Shown here: piece by piece, positions 22,143 to 29,107 of the stretch | Layout: the number at the start of each line of letters is the position of its first letter | How positions within the stretch are numbered: the stretch's first letter is position 1 | Source: a virus | Direction: 5' to 3' (one strand) | IMG/VR virus record: IMGVR_UViG_3300010413_000045 | Coordinates: 1-53,562 of that record | DNA: 53,562 nt | Made by a program: the position numbers and the translations under genes | The notes under the pieces: generated by a model | Database searches by the model: none | The model's input: only the letters and a program-made list of their open reading frames with translations | Told to the model about the DNA's origin: nothing

Positions 22143-23160
22143 GTTCTTTCATCCACTCCTCTCGTTGTTTTCTAATATTCTCTACGCTATAGGGATTGTC
22201 TTTTTGTGGCTGAAAATACTTCTCTATTGTAACTGGTGATAGCCAATTCTCAATATGTTTCATTTTCATAAAATGTGTGAACGTCGGAGGCTTCCAGTCT
22301 TTTTCCTGATCGATTTTATCATAGCATTTTGAAAGATTGTCAATTGCTATGAAAATATCTTCATTCGGGAAAACTGTCATTATTTCCAGAACTTCACTAT
22401 CGACGCTTGTATTAACATAAAGTCTTTTTGATTGAGGAAGATTCGGTTTTGATTTCCAGTATTCTTTGATTTCTTTAAATCTCTGTCCGGTTACATTTTG
22501 GTTTCTATTAGGCTTTGACGAATCGGAGAAAGTCGGAAGTGTTTCATAATTTGGATTGTAAATTGAAAATGATTCGAACTTTTGAGATTGAAAATTGTCC
22601 GTCATGATTTTGTCATGACTATTCTCTTTCTTATTCTCTTTCTTATTCTCTTTCTTATTCTCTTTCTTATTCTCTTTCTTATTTCTAATTTCTTCTTCTT
22701 GTTCTTCTTCTTTCATGACTGCATCATGACCTTGCCATGACGGTATCATGACGGTATCATGATTATTGTCTGAAAGTGCATTTAATTGCTGTTTCACGTC
22801 CTGAATCTGTTTTCTGAATGCTGTGTTTGAAGTCATGCTAGAATCAAGCCTTGCGGCCAATTTAAAGCAGAAGATTCTATTTGATGATGATTCAAAAAGC
22901 CTCAACTCGATAATCGTAGCCATTATTTTGTTAACTATATCGACTCCGGCTTCTGTTCCCGATCCTGTTATTTTTAAATTGTCAGCAATTATTTCAGCAT
23001 CATGCTCAAGCTCAAAAGTGATATTATCTTTCCCTACATCACTCATAATAAGTTCAAGGCAGTGAAAGTATACGGCATATCCAACCGCACCATGCTTCAT
23101 AATTAGTTTACGTATTCTGGCGTCTGATGAGGCATCAGAGTCGTGTTTAAACCATTCCAT
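22126..23160 (-). CDS. Replication initiator with N-terminal Lin1244/DUF4373-like domain (344 aa)
   Basis: The N-terminus MEWFKHDSDASSDARIRKLI and the following winged-helix pattern (KHGAVGYAVYFHCLEL) match the Lin1244/Lin1753-type domain of phage replisome organisers. A low-complexity linker (KKEN repeated five times, about residues 160-180) separates it from a C-terminal domain with FPNEDIFIAIDNLSKCYDKI and KPPTFTHFMKMKHIENWL. The linker DNA carries the repeats 22602-22763, which may be the origin, as in lambda O. It would bind these and recruit the host helicase. Confidence 0.7.
   Translation of the reverse strand: MEWFKHDSDASSDARIRKLIMKHGAVGYAVYFHCLELIMSDVGKDNITFELEHDAEIIADNLKITGSGTEAGVDIVNKIMATIIELRLFESSSNRIFCFKLAARLDSSMTSNTAFRKQIQDVKQQLNALSDNNHDTVMIPSWQGHDAVMKEEEQEEEIRNKKENKKENKKENKKENKKENSHDKIMTDNFQSQKFESFSIYNPNYETLPTFSDSSKPNRNQNVTGQRFKEIKEYWKSKPNLPQSKRLYVNTSVDSEVLEIMTVFPNEDIFIAIDNLSKCYDKIDQEKDWKPPTFTHFMKMKHIENWLSPVTIEKYFQPQKDNPYSVENIRKQREEWMKEHADII
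22602..22763. other. Candidate replication origin: TCATGAC iterons
   Basis: The palindromic hexamer TCATGA recurs at 22602, 22613, 22713, 22724, 22746 and 22757, most often as TCATGAC, with one variant CCATGAC at 22735. Two copies form the tandem 11-mer CGGTATCATGA (22741-22762). They flank an AT-rich pyrimidine tract of 12-base repeats. Iterons beside a skewed, easily melted tract inside an initiator gene is the layout of lambda-type origins. Inference from sequence layout only. Confidence 0.55.
22621..22680. repeat. Five perfect 12-bp tandem repeats
   Basis: ATTCTCTTTCTT occurs five times without a mismatch. On the minus strand it encodes KKEN repeats in the linker of the replication initiator. 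One strand is almost pure pyrimidine, which favours strand separation. Copy number may vary between relatives without breaking the frame, because each unit is four codons. Confidence 0.9.
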
Positions 23161-23169
23161 TACTGATCC

Positions 23170-23475
23170 TTATTCAATTATTTCTGCGTCGATTCCAACA
23201 CTGTTAAGAGTTTCTTTTAATTCAGATACTTCCCTATCTCCGTAAAGGCATAACGTATATTGCATTCCGTTTAAAGAACATATTACAGTCCTTTCATTAG
23301 GATCATGATTTTTAAAATCAATTCCTATTTCTGAGCAAAGCCATTCAATTAAAGTCGGTATCTGGTCTTTAGTGAAGAATACATAATCCTGACCATCTTC
23401 TGCGTTAGGATTATCCTGTGCAAAATAAAGCCCGTTATCACCATTTCCAAACTCAACATGTTTCATCTCTTTCAC
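23170..23475 (-). CDS. Hypothetical protein upstream of the initiator (about 101 aa)
   Basis: An acidic alpha/beta protein (for example YVFFTKDQIPTLIEWLC and YGDREVSELKETLNSVG). The first start is GTG 23475; ATG 23466 is an alternative with no clear ribosome site of its own. The stop lies 10 bases before the initiator start. No known family; its place in the replication operon suggests a regulatory or accessory role. Confidence 0.5.
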   Translation of the reverse strand: MKEMKHVEFGNGDNGLYFAQDNPNAEDGQDYVFFTKDQIPTLIEWLCSEIGIDFKNHDPNERTVICSLNGMQYTLCLYGDREVSELKETLNSVGIDAEIIE

Positions 23476-23476
23476 T

Positions 23477-23650
23477 TCAAACTACCTTAATTTTATCGTT
23501 GTAATATTTATTCCCGGAACCCTTCCGCCGAATACCAGCCTCATCGATCAACTTCATTAAGGTTGGATAGGATATACCCAATTCCTTGCAAAGATCATCG
23601 TTGCTCATAGAGTTGTATTTTAACTCTAAATCTTTCTTTGAAATCTCCAT
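23477..23650 (-). CDS. Small helix-turn-helix protein heading the replication operon (57 aa)
   Basis: The product has the pattern of a homeodomain-like or resolvase-type HTH: SMSNDDLCKELGISYPTLMKL, with ELGISYPTL as turn and recognition helix, followed by a basic IRRKGSGNKYY. It is preceded by GAGGAG and the promoter 23678-23705, so it is the first gene of the replication and packaging transcript. It probably controls that transcript or binds its DNA. The N-terminal KKDLELKYN adds positive charge. Confidence 0.65.
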   Translation of the reverse strand: MEISKKDLELKYNSMSNDDLCKELGISYPTLMKLIDEAGIRRKGSGNKYYNDKIKVV

Positions 23651-23677
23651 AATTCTCCTCTTAGCTTTGTTTAGTTT

Positions 23678-23705
23678 AGTATATCATATATGAAATAACA
23701 ATCAA
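23678..23705 (-). promoter_or_regulatory. Promoter of the replication operon
   Basis: Minus strand: TTGATT (23705-23700), 16-base spacer, TATACT (23683-23678). Transcription would begin near 23671, about 20 bases before the HTH gene start, and should run through the initiator, TerS and beyond. Confidence 0.7.
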
Positions 23706-23724
23706 GTCCCACAAAATAAAATCC

Positions 23725-23919
23725 TCACCTCTTCCTCCCCATACTGGTTAGATGCCACATCCCACATTCCGGACACCTATACGGAGATTTTAACTTATCG
23801 CCACGAGGACACTTTCGCATCCTCATGAATTGATTGATCTCCTGCATAGCCGTGTGAGCGTGTTGATAGCTGTCATAGCATTGTTTGCCAGTAGGGCATG
23901 ATTTATCTGATTGGATCAT
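23725..23919 (-). CDS. Small zinc-ribbon protein (64 aa)
   Basis: Two Cys pairs, CPTGKQC near residue 8 and CPECGMWHL near 51, and basic residues throughout. The motif PYRCPECGMWHLTS is common in tiny phage proteins of unknown role. It overlaps the next upstream gene's stop by 4 bases and ends just before the promoter of the replication operon. Confidence 0.6.
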   Translation of the reverse strand: MIQSDKSCPTGKQCYDSYQHAHTAMQEINQFMRMRKCPRGDKLKSPYRCPECGMWHLTSMGRKR

Positions 23920-24113
23920 TGGTAACCCTCATACATAATCCTCCATAAAATAATAATCCTGGGATTGAACACATCACCGGATATGAAAGTCCACTGGCTA
24001 CCATCAAAGTATACAGGCAACCATGGACCGCGAATCCATCCTATTCGTACAAGATATTTACCTGGTAATTGCGGGGTTAATTTGTCCATGCGGTGGATTT
24101 TTTCGAAGTTCAT
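23916..24113 (-). CDS. Hypothetical protein (65 aa)
   Basis: A Trp- and Pro-rich beta protein with PGKYLVRIGWIRGPWLPVYF, a pattern typical of small phage proteins (WxPVxFDGxQW type) frequently found beside methyltransferases and replication genes. Overlaps 23725-23919 by 4 bases. Function unknown. Confidence 0.5.
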   Translation of the reverse strand: MNFEKIHRMDKLTPQLPGKYLVRIGWIRGPWLPVYFDGSQWTFISGDVFNPRIIILWRIMYEGYQ

Positions 24114-24123
24114 GGTTCAGTCC

Positions 24124-24870
24124 TTAAAAATCCAGCATATTCTGAAGACACTCTATGTCGTATCTTTCAACACCGGCTTTAAAATAATCGGGGTCTTTTT
24201 CACAGCCTAGCCACTTGAGGCCGTAATGATGACAGGCAACGGCTGTTGTAAAGCTACCAAGGAAAGGATCGAAGACTATTGCATTTTCAGGTGCGTATTT
24301 TTCTAGGCACCATTTGAAGAGTTTTAATGGTTTTTGGGTTGGGTGGAACTTTGTCTCTGAATTGGATCCACCTGTGTTTGAAAGCCTATAAATAGATGCC
24401 GGTTTATCAAAAGAAGTATAAGCAAGCTCAACCTGAGAAAAGTTTTCCCACGGCTGACACTTATCCCAAACAGCAATACCCCTTGTTGGAGGTAAATTGA
24501 AATAATTATATCCCCAAATTATTTGATTCTTTGATATTCTAAATATTTGATCGAACACTTCTTTTGATGGTGCTATATCCCAAGAACAATCCGAATTATT
24601 CAAAACTCTATCTTTAAGTTTACCGGATCCGGAATTAAGCCGGTTCTTTTTTGCTTTTACTGCGGTTGATGTTCCTGGATATTGACCTTTTCCTTTTCTG
24701 TTTGGCGCGGATCCCATTTGCATGTTGTCGGCACCTATCCCATAAGGCGGATCGGTCAAAACAAGATCAATACACTTATCCGGCAACTCACGCATGAAAT
24801 CAAGACAATCTCCTTCATAAGCTGTATTTAAAGGCCACACCTTACCCGATTTCAATATTATACTTTCCAT
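24124..24870 (-). CDS. DNA N6-adenine or N4-cytosine methyltransferase (248 aa)
   Basis: Motif IV DPPYGIGADN occurs near residue 41, early in the chain and before the target-recognition part; the SAM-binding motif I DPFLGSFTTAVA is near the C-terminus, preceded by FHPTQKPLKLFKW. Motif IV before the target region and motif I last is the beta-class order. The usual DPFxGSGTT has Phe instead of the second Gly here. It methylates an unknown site in phage DNA. It is the first gene of the leftward transcript from the divergent promoter region. Confidence 0.85.
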   Translation of the reverse strand: MESIILKSGKVWPLNTAYEGDCLDFMRELPDKCIDLVLTDPPYGIGADNMQMGSAPNRKGKGQYPGTSTAVKAKKNRLNSGSGKLKDRVLNNSDCSWDIAPSKEVFDQIFRISKNQIIWGYNYFNLPPTRGIAVWDKCQPWENFSQVELAYTSFDKPASIYRLSNTGGSNSETKFHPTQKPLKLFKWCLEKYAPENAIVFDPFLGSFTTAVACHHYGLKWLGCEKDPDYFKAGVERYDIECLQNMLDF

Positions 24871-24896
24871 ATCTACCTCGCTTAAAAATATACTTC

Positions 24897-24970
24897 ATCC
24901 TAATATCACCATTCGATAATGTCAACACAATAAATATATTATTGACATTTTTTGTAATACGTGCAAAAAT
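24897..24970. promoter_or_regulatory. Divergent promoters with inverted repeat AATGTCAA / TTGACATT
   Basis: A perfect 8-base inverted repeat (24918-24925 and 24942-24949) encloses 16 bases. Leftward: TTGACA (24925-24920), 17 bases, TAGGAT (24902-24897), start near 24890. Rightward: TTGACA (24942-24947) with a weaker -10 AAAAAT at 24965-24970, which would place the start almost on the ATG at 24976. The overlapping -35 boxes and the repeat form a likely operator shared in design with 52065-52138. Confidence 0.65.
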
Positions 24971-24975
24971 GGGTT

Positions 24976-25152
24976 ATGGCTAAGAAAAAGAAAGAAACAA
25001 AGAAAAACATTATTCCCCTAAGGATGTCAGACGACCTGTATTCGAAAGTTTGTAAATCTGCTGAAGAAAGACAACAGAGTTTAAGCGACTGGATACGTCA
25101 GACTATTATTAACAGGCTGATTGATGAGGAAAGATGTGAGAACAAAAGATAA
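24976..25152 (+). CDS. Ribbon-helix-helix protein, CopG/Arc-like (58 aa)
   Basis: After a Lys-rich N-terminus comes NIIPLRMSDDLYSKV (beta strand and first helix), then QQSLSDWIRQTIINRLI (second helix), the classic RHH pattern. It is the first gene rightward of the divergent promoter region, so autorepression through the inverted repeat 24918-24949 is likely. I use ATG 24976; a GTG at 24961 is in frame without a ribosome site, and a leaderless start is possible. Confidence 0.75.
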   Translation: MAKKKKETKKNIIPLRMSDDLYSKVCKSAEERQQSLSDWIRQTIINRLIDEERCENKR

Positions 25153-25861
25153 TGTAATCGGTGAAGTTTACGGAGAACTGAAAATAGTAGATGATGCTGA
25201 AAACGAAATAATTAAAGTCAGCTACCGAAAGTGTGGATATGCCGTAAAAAGACAAGTTGTCTGTAAATGTTTAATATGCGGAGCAATAGGAAAAGTAAGG
25301 CTTTCATCTCTTAGGTATGGAAACACGTCTTCTTGTCAAATGTTTCATAACAGAACAGAGATGATAGGCGATACTGTTAAAATCTTTTTCCACGATGGAG
25401 GATACGGTCTTATCGACGCTGAAGATCATGACATTATTTCCGGAATGCGTGTTGTTCACGAGAAAAAGAACCACGGCTATGTAAGACTAATGATTAACAG
25501 CAAAAAAATAATGCTTCATGTTTTAATTATGAAAAAACATCATGGAGATATTTCTGGGCTTTCCGTAGATCACATAAATCACATAACTTCTGACAATAGG
25601 AAGTGTAATTTAAGACTAGTAACTCATGCAAATAATATGAAAAACCTATCAATTCGAAAGGCTAAAAAAACATCAAAATATAAAGGCGTTTATTTCGACA
25701 AATCAAACAACAAGTTTGCATCTAAGATAAGTTCAAACAATAAAGAATATTGGCTTGGGTATTTTGTTAATGAAATAGATGCCGCTTTCGCTTATGATAA
25801 GGCCGCATTAAAGCATCATGGCGAATATGCTTTAACAAATAAAATGTTGGGGTTGTTATGA
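25124..25861 (+). CDS. HNH homing endonuclease with AP2 domain (245 aa)
   Basis: The N-terminal part has a CxCxxCG-type block (CKCLICGAIG). The HNH core has LSVDHINHITSDNRKCNLRLVT (given here as SVDHINHITSDNRKCNLRL), and the C-terminus is an AP2 DNA-binding domain: YKGVYFDKSNNKFASKI and WLGYFVNEIDAAFAYDKAA. Such genes are mobile and cut target sites in related phages. Start is ambiguous: ATG 25124 or GTG 25136 with AGGAAAGAT before it. It overlaps the RHH gene by 29 bases, which suggests insertion. Confidence 0.85.
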   Translation: MRKDVRTKDNVIGEVYGELKIVDDAENEIIKVSYRKCGYAVKRQVVCKCLICGAIGKVRLSSLRYGNTSSCQMFHNRTEMIGDTVKIFFHDGGYGLIDAEDHDIISGMRVVHEKKNHGYVRLMINSKKIMLHVLIMKKHHGDISGLSVDHINHITSDNRKCNLRLVTHANNMKNLSIRKAKKTSKYKGVYFDKSNNKFASKISSNNKEYWLGYFVNEIDAAFAYDKAALKHHGEYALTNKMLGLL

Positions 25862-26886
25862 AAAAAATACTCGGCTCCTCACCTCTCGTGGTTTTATGCC
25901 TATCCGCAATCATTGCCAACGGTGGATATTACCAGAAATCTTTCACTGATTCAGGTTATCCACTTTTTTACACGTGGCTTCTTTCCGCTATCTTTATATC
26001 GATGGAAGCTGTTTTGTGGTATTACCCTAGTAAAAAATGGTATCTGGTTATCCTTAAGTTCTCACTGGTGATTTACAGTGTCCTCATTACCCTGGGTGCA
26101 CAGTATTTCAGCACTTCTCAACTTGAGTCATCCATATCGGAAAAGGTTTACGATAGCATCGATGTCGGCGGAGAGATTGAATATTACCGAGAGCAAATCA
26201 AAATACAGGATGATCGAATTAACCAGATTTACCGGCAGCGGGAAAATGATTTCGTCTTTACAAAAACAGAGGATTCTTTAAAAAGTGCGGAAGAGGCAAA
26301 GGCTAAATACGAGGCCAAAATTGACCAGTTGACATCAAAAAAAGAGACAGCTATTGAAGAGATTGAAAAACCCTTAAGTGTCTATAGTTGGTATGCCTAC
26401 GAATTGCCTAAAATCTTTAAAGGCGAACTGAATGATAATTTTATTCGGGTCATGTTTCAGTTTTTTAGCTCAATGCTTCTCGCTCTCGTTGCGCCTATCA
26501 CTCTGACGATGTTAAGAGGCATGAATCTACCATCCGCCCCGGAAAAGCCTGTCAGCGAAGCTCCTACGCAACCTGAGAAGGAAATAAAGCCGGAGCCTAA
26601 AAAGGTAGAGCGTAAACCGGCTAAAAAGAAAACCGCATATGAAAAACTATCGGATCATGAAGTGTCTGATATTTTAAAAATGATGTTCTGGCCGGTTGTG
26701 CAACGAACAGGGGAACCCATGGAGCCGGAAGCTATGGTATCAGGATTTCACAAAGTGCGCGAGACACAGCCTTATGTGAAAGAGTATTCCTTGGAGGAGT
26801 GTAAGGCTGTTTATGATGAGGTTGTACGGCGTGAGTTGATGGATAGTGAGAGTGATAAAGTTGTTATGAAGGAGTTGAGAGTATGA
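25858..26886 (+). CDS. Membrane protein with long coiled coil and basic C-terminal domain (342 aa)
   Basis: Hydrophobic segments lie at about 7-21, 40-53, 64-83 and 197-220. Between them is a coiled coil (about 105-175). After the last span a Pro/Lys-rich linker (KPEPKKVERKPAKKKTAYEK) leads to a C-terminal domain containing VVQRTGEPMEPEAMVSGF. No family is recognised. It starts 4 bases inside the HNH gene's end. Possible roles include superinfection exclusion or membrane tethering of replication, but nothing seen is decisive. Confidence 0.55.
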   Translation: MKKILGSSPLVVLCLSAIIANGGYYQKSFTDSGYPLFYTWLLSAIFISMEAVLWYYPSKKWYLVILKFSLVIYSVLITLGAQYFSTSQLESSISEKVYDSIDVGGEIEYYREQIKIQDDRINQIYRQRENDFVFTKTEDSLKSAEEAKAKYEAKIDQLTSKKETAIEEIEKPLSVYSWYAYELPKIFKGELNDNFIRVMFQFFSSMLLALVAPITLTMLRGMNLPSAPEKPVSEAPTQPEKEIKPEPKKVERKPAKKKTAYEKLSDHEVSDILKMMFWPVVQRTGEPMEPEAMVSGFHKVRETQPYVKEYSLEECKAVYDEVVRRELMDSESDKVVMKELRV

Positions 26887-27029
26887 TAGTTGAATTGAGT
26901 AAAATAACTTACATGGAACTTTTTAAGCTTCAAAGACAGATTGGGCTTGAGATGTTTAAACGGTCTTGGTGGGTTCTGATTATTGTTGCGATAGTAATGG
27001 TTGCTTTGTGGTTGTGGGCTAACCGATAA
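26883..27029 (+). CDS. Small single-span membrane protein (48 aa)
   Basis: A short gene with a charged N-terminal half and one hydrophobic segment at the C-terminus (SWWVLIIVAIVMVALWLW). It overlaps both neighbours by sharing stop and start bases (GTATGA and TAATG), which strongly implies translation. Function unknown. Confidence 0.6.
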   Translation: MIVELSKITYMELFKLQRQIGLEMFKRSWWVLIIVAIVMVALWLWANR

Positions 27030-27379
27030 TGCCTAAATCAGAAACCCAAATATCAAAAGAATGTGGCGATTTCCTCAGCCTTAACCACATTCCAAACTGG
27101 CGGACGGGCGTTTATCACGGAAAGTTTACACCATTCGGAAGTAAGAAATCCAGGGTAATTAAAACAGGGGTTGCCGGTCTCTCAGATCGTCAATTCTTAA
27201 TGCCTGATGGAAAGACTGCTTACCTTGAAATTAAAACAGAAAAGGGCAAACAGAGCCAAGAGCAACGTGATTTTGAGACTACCTGCATAAAGTGGAATGC
27301 GCCCTATTTTATCGTTAGAAGCGTGAATGATCTTGCTGAAATATTGCAGGAATTAAATATGTTGAAAGTGAGGTTTTAA
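27029..27379 (+). CDS. VRR-NUC family nuclease (116 aa)
   Basis: The catalytic core matches VRR-NUC: early Glu, then GVAGLSDRQFLMPDGKTAYLEIKTEKGKQSQEQ (core seen as TAYLEIKTEKGKQSQEQRDF), with the D/E-x-K triad in LEIKTEKG and the Gln-rich following helix. It probably cuts branched or flap DNA and works with the recombination module further right, possibly resolving Holliday-type intermediates. Confidence 0.85.
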   Translation: MPKSETQISKECGDFLSLNHIPNWRTGVYHGKFTPFGSKKSRVIKTGVAGLSDRQFLMPDGKTAYLEIKTEKGKQSQEQRDFETTCIKWNAPYFIVRSVNDLAEILQELNMLKVRF

Positions 27380-27724
27380 ATGGACAATAAAGATTTTTAT
27401 GAGAAGATGACAGAGTGTATTGAAAATAGCCTTTTTAAGTTTATTTCTAAGGGTGAGTTTTTCCAGAACAATTACAGTGACAGAATAGATGTTATGCCAC
27501 TAGTAAAAAACGTTTACAAAAATATGGATCATGAAAGGCTTGAGAAGCTTATTGTTTCTAATTTAGAAGAAGCTGTTGCTAAAAAAATTGTAGACAAACT
27601 TACAACAGAAATGGGTACTGACATAAAGCAATTAATGTCTAATGCTACAATAAGAGACGATTTTAGGTTTTATATGAGAACTGAAGTTCAGAATATTTTA
27701 GACAAGGTGAGAGAGGAACAATGA
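27380..27724 (+). CDS. Hypothetical helical protein (114 aa)
   Basis: A charged, all-helical protein (for example ERLEKLIVSNLEEAVAKKIV and RTEVQNILDKVREEQ) that I cannot assign. It starts directly after the nuclease stop and overlaps the next gene by 4 bases (ATGA), so it belongs to the same operon. Confidence 0.5.
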   Translation: MDNKDFYEKMTECIENSLFKFISKGEFFQNNYSDRIDVMPLVKNVYKNMDHERLEKLIVSNLEEAVAKKIVDKLTTEMGTDIKQLMSNATIRDDFRFYMRTEVQNILDKVREEQ

Positions 27725-27903
27725 GCAACAAAACAGCAAAAAAGTACAGGCGAATAGCCAAAAAGGTTATGATCGGTGAACATCATGAAGTCATAAAGCG
27801 GTATCTTGACGGGTATTGTGATATGAAACTGAAAAACCGGATCCGTTTTGCATGGATGATTGTAAAAGGGAAAAATCCTATTCGGATAATGGAGGAAATA
27901 TAA
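27721..27903 (+). CDS. Small basic protein (60 aa)
   Basis: Very basic (many Lys and Arg), helical, probably nucleic-acid binding: KTAKKYRRIAKKVMIGEHHE and KLKNRIRFAWMIVKGKNPIR. It overlaps both neighbours (ATGA and TAATG junctions). No family recognised. Confidence 0.5.
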   Translation: MSNKTAKKYRRIAKKVMIGEHHEVIKRYLDGYCDMKLKNRIRFAWMIVKGKNPIRIMEEI

Positions 27904-28193
27904 TGGCGGCAGCGGACTATATTTTGTGTGATAACTGTGATCAAAAAGTTATTTACGATGGAAATGACAACGCAAGGGATTCATTAGAGAATAAATATGG
28001 AGAAGAGTATATTTTTTATTGCCCGAAATGCTTAAAAGAGCTTTTAGAAAAATATGAATCTTTGAGGAATATTGCCAATAAATCTTGCTTCAAATTGAAG
28101 CCACTTTCTCTTGGAATTGTGGATGAAAACGAAACTCCTTATGATGTCGCTGATTCAATTATGAGAGATCTTTACGAGGAGGCAAACAAATGA
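27903..28193 (+). CDS. Zinc-ribbon protein (96 aa)
   Basis: Two CxxC pairs, CDNCDQK and CPKCLKE, separated by about 35 residues, with an otherwise acidic helical body. I start at ATG 27903, which shares bases with the previous stop and follows GGAGGAAA; an upstream ATG at 27852 would overlap the previous gene by 50 bases. Role unknown. Confidence 0.55.
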   Translation: MAAADYILCDNCDQKVIYDGNDNARDSLENKYGEEYIFYCPKCLKELLEKYESLRNIANKSCFKLKPLSLGIVDENETPYDVADSIMRDLYEEANK

Positions 28194-28375
28194 AAGACCT
28201 ATGCCCTCATTGCTCAAAAAGCATCGACCCAGATTCCATAACATGGAAATACAACGCCAAAGTAGGGCGGGAAGGAAAGTGTCCTCATTGTAAAAAGCGC
28301 ATCTACCTACACCGACAACCCCGCGGACTCGTAAACGGAAAGGACGGCAATCTAGTGCGGAGGTTTCGGAAGTGA
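28190..28375 (+). CDS. Zinc-ribbon protein (61 aa)
   Basis: CPHCSKSIDPDSI and CPHCKKRIYLH give a canonical pair of knuckles, with a basic C-terminal tail (LVRRFRK). It overlaps both neighbours by 4 bases. The size and charge suggest nucleic-acid binding. Not assignable further. Confidence 0.6.
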   Translation: MKDLCPHCSKSIDPDSITWKYNAKVGREGKCPHCKKRIYLHRQPRGLVNGKDGNLVRRFRK

Positions 28376-29007
28376 GTGAAGAAACAATTAAGAGGTTTAT
28401 CAAAGAAGCGCATGACAATGCTATTAAGAAAGGGTTTTATGATTGTCCGGAGTGTGGATGGTTAGGACGTATAGATTCAGAGCCTTTAGAAGGCGTTGGA
28501 AGAATGATACAAATGACAAAAGAATGCCCCTCATGTGGTGGCCTAAAAATCGACCCCAACAAAAATATCGGCGAACTTCTCATGTTGATTGTCTCTGAGC
28601 TTGGAGAGGCTTTAGAGGCGCATCGGTGTGGACGGTTTGCCGATTGGGATAATTATAATATCAAATATCCAATATCAAAATATGACAAAACAGAAAGGTT
28701 TGAAAAATATATCAAAGACACATTCGAAGACGAAATAGCCGATGTATTTATCCGGATCTTTGATTTGTGCGGGTATCAAGATAGAAAATTGATGATACTG
28801 AGTTCCGAGGAATGGATAACCAAATCGGACAATATTGGCAGGCTTTTGCTCGAAATAACTAAATATGTATGCAATGGACATATAAATGAAGCATTAAACG
28901 GGCTCATCCAGTTTTGCGATAGATTCAACATCCCAATCGAAAAACACATTGAAGCAAAAATGGCATATAACCGGACACGGCCACATAAGCACGGTAAAAA
29001 ATATTAA
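28372..29007 (+). CDS. MazG-like nucleotide pyrophosphohydrolase with zinc ribbon (211 aa)
   Basis: The N-terminus has a zinc ribbon (CPECGWLG and CPSCGG). The next domain is MazG-like all-alpha: LIVSELGEALEAHRCGR supplies the ExxE metal motif and DTFEDEIADVFIRIFDLCG supplies the ExxD motif. Such enzymes hydrolyse dNTPs or alarmone-like nucleotides. The GTG start at 28372 overlaps the previous stop and has GGAGG upstream. The domain fusion is slightly unusual. Confidence 0.8.
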   Translation: MSEETIKRFIKEAHDNAIKKGFYDCPECGWLGRIDSEPLEGVGRMIQMTKECPSCGGLKIDPNKNIGELLMLIVSELGEALEAHRCGRFADWDNYNIKYPISKYDKTERFEKYIKDTFEDEIADVFIRIFDLCGYQDRKLMILSSEEWITKSDNIGRLLLEITKYVCNGHINEALNGLIQFCDRFNIPIEKHIEAKMAYNRTRPHKHGKKY

Positions 29008-29012
29008 ATCCA

Positions 29013-29090
29013 GTCTCCCAGCTCATAACCTCATTGGCACGGTAAATAACCGGAGAAGTGTGCATGCTGTCAAGTCAGCGGTTGGGAGGC
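29013..29090 (+). ncRNA. Candidate structured leader of the helicase gene
   Basis: GTCTCCCA (29013-29020) can pair with TGGGAGGC (29083-29090), with one G-U. Within it are CGGT-AAATA-ACCG and GCTG-TCAAGT-CAGC hairpins. The 78-base size and multi-branched shape are tRNA-like, but conserved D, anticodon and T-loop bases are missing, so it is not a tRNA. The leader motif AAGCGAGG follows, then the ATG at 29108. Confidence 0.5.
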
Positions 29091-29107
29091 TTTAAAGCGA
29101 GGATAAA

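Noticed and set aside
22621-22680. CRISPR array
   Set aside because: The 12-base units are contiguous with no spacers, lie inside an open reading frame and encode a simple linker.
29013-29090. tRNA gene
   Set aside because: The size and acceptor-like stem are suggestive, but there is no T-loop consensus TTCRA, no D-arm consensus and no seven-base anticodon loop.
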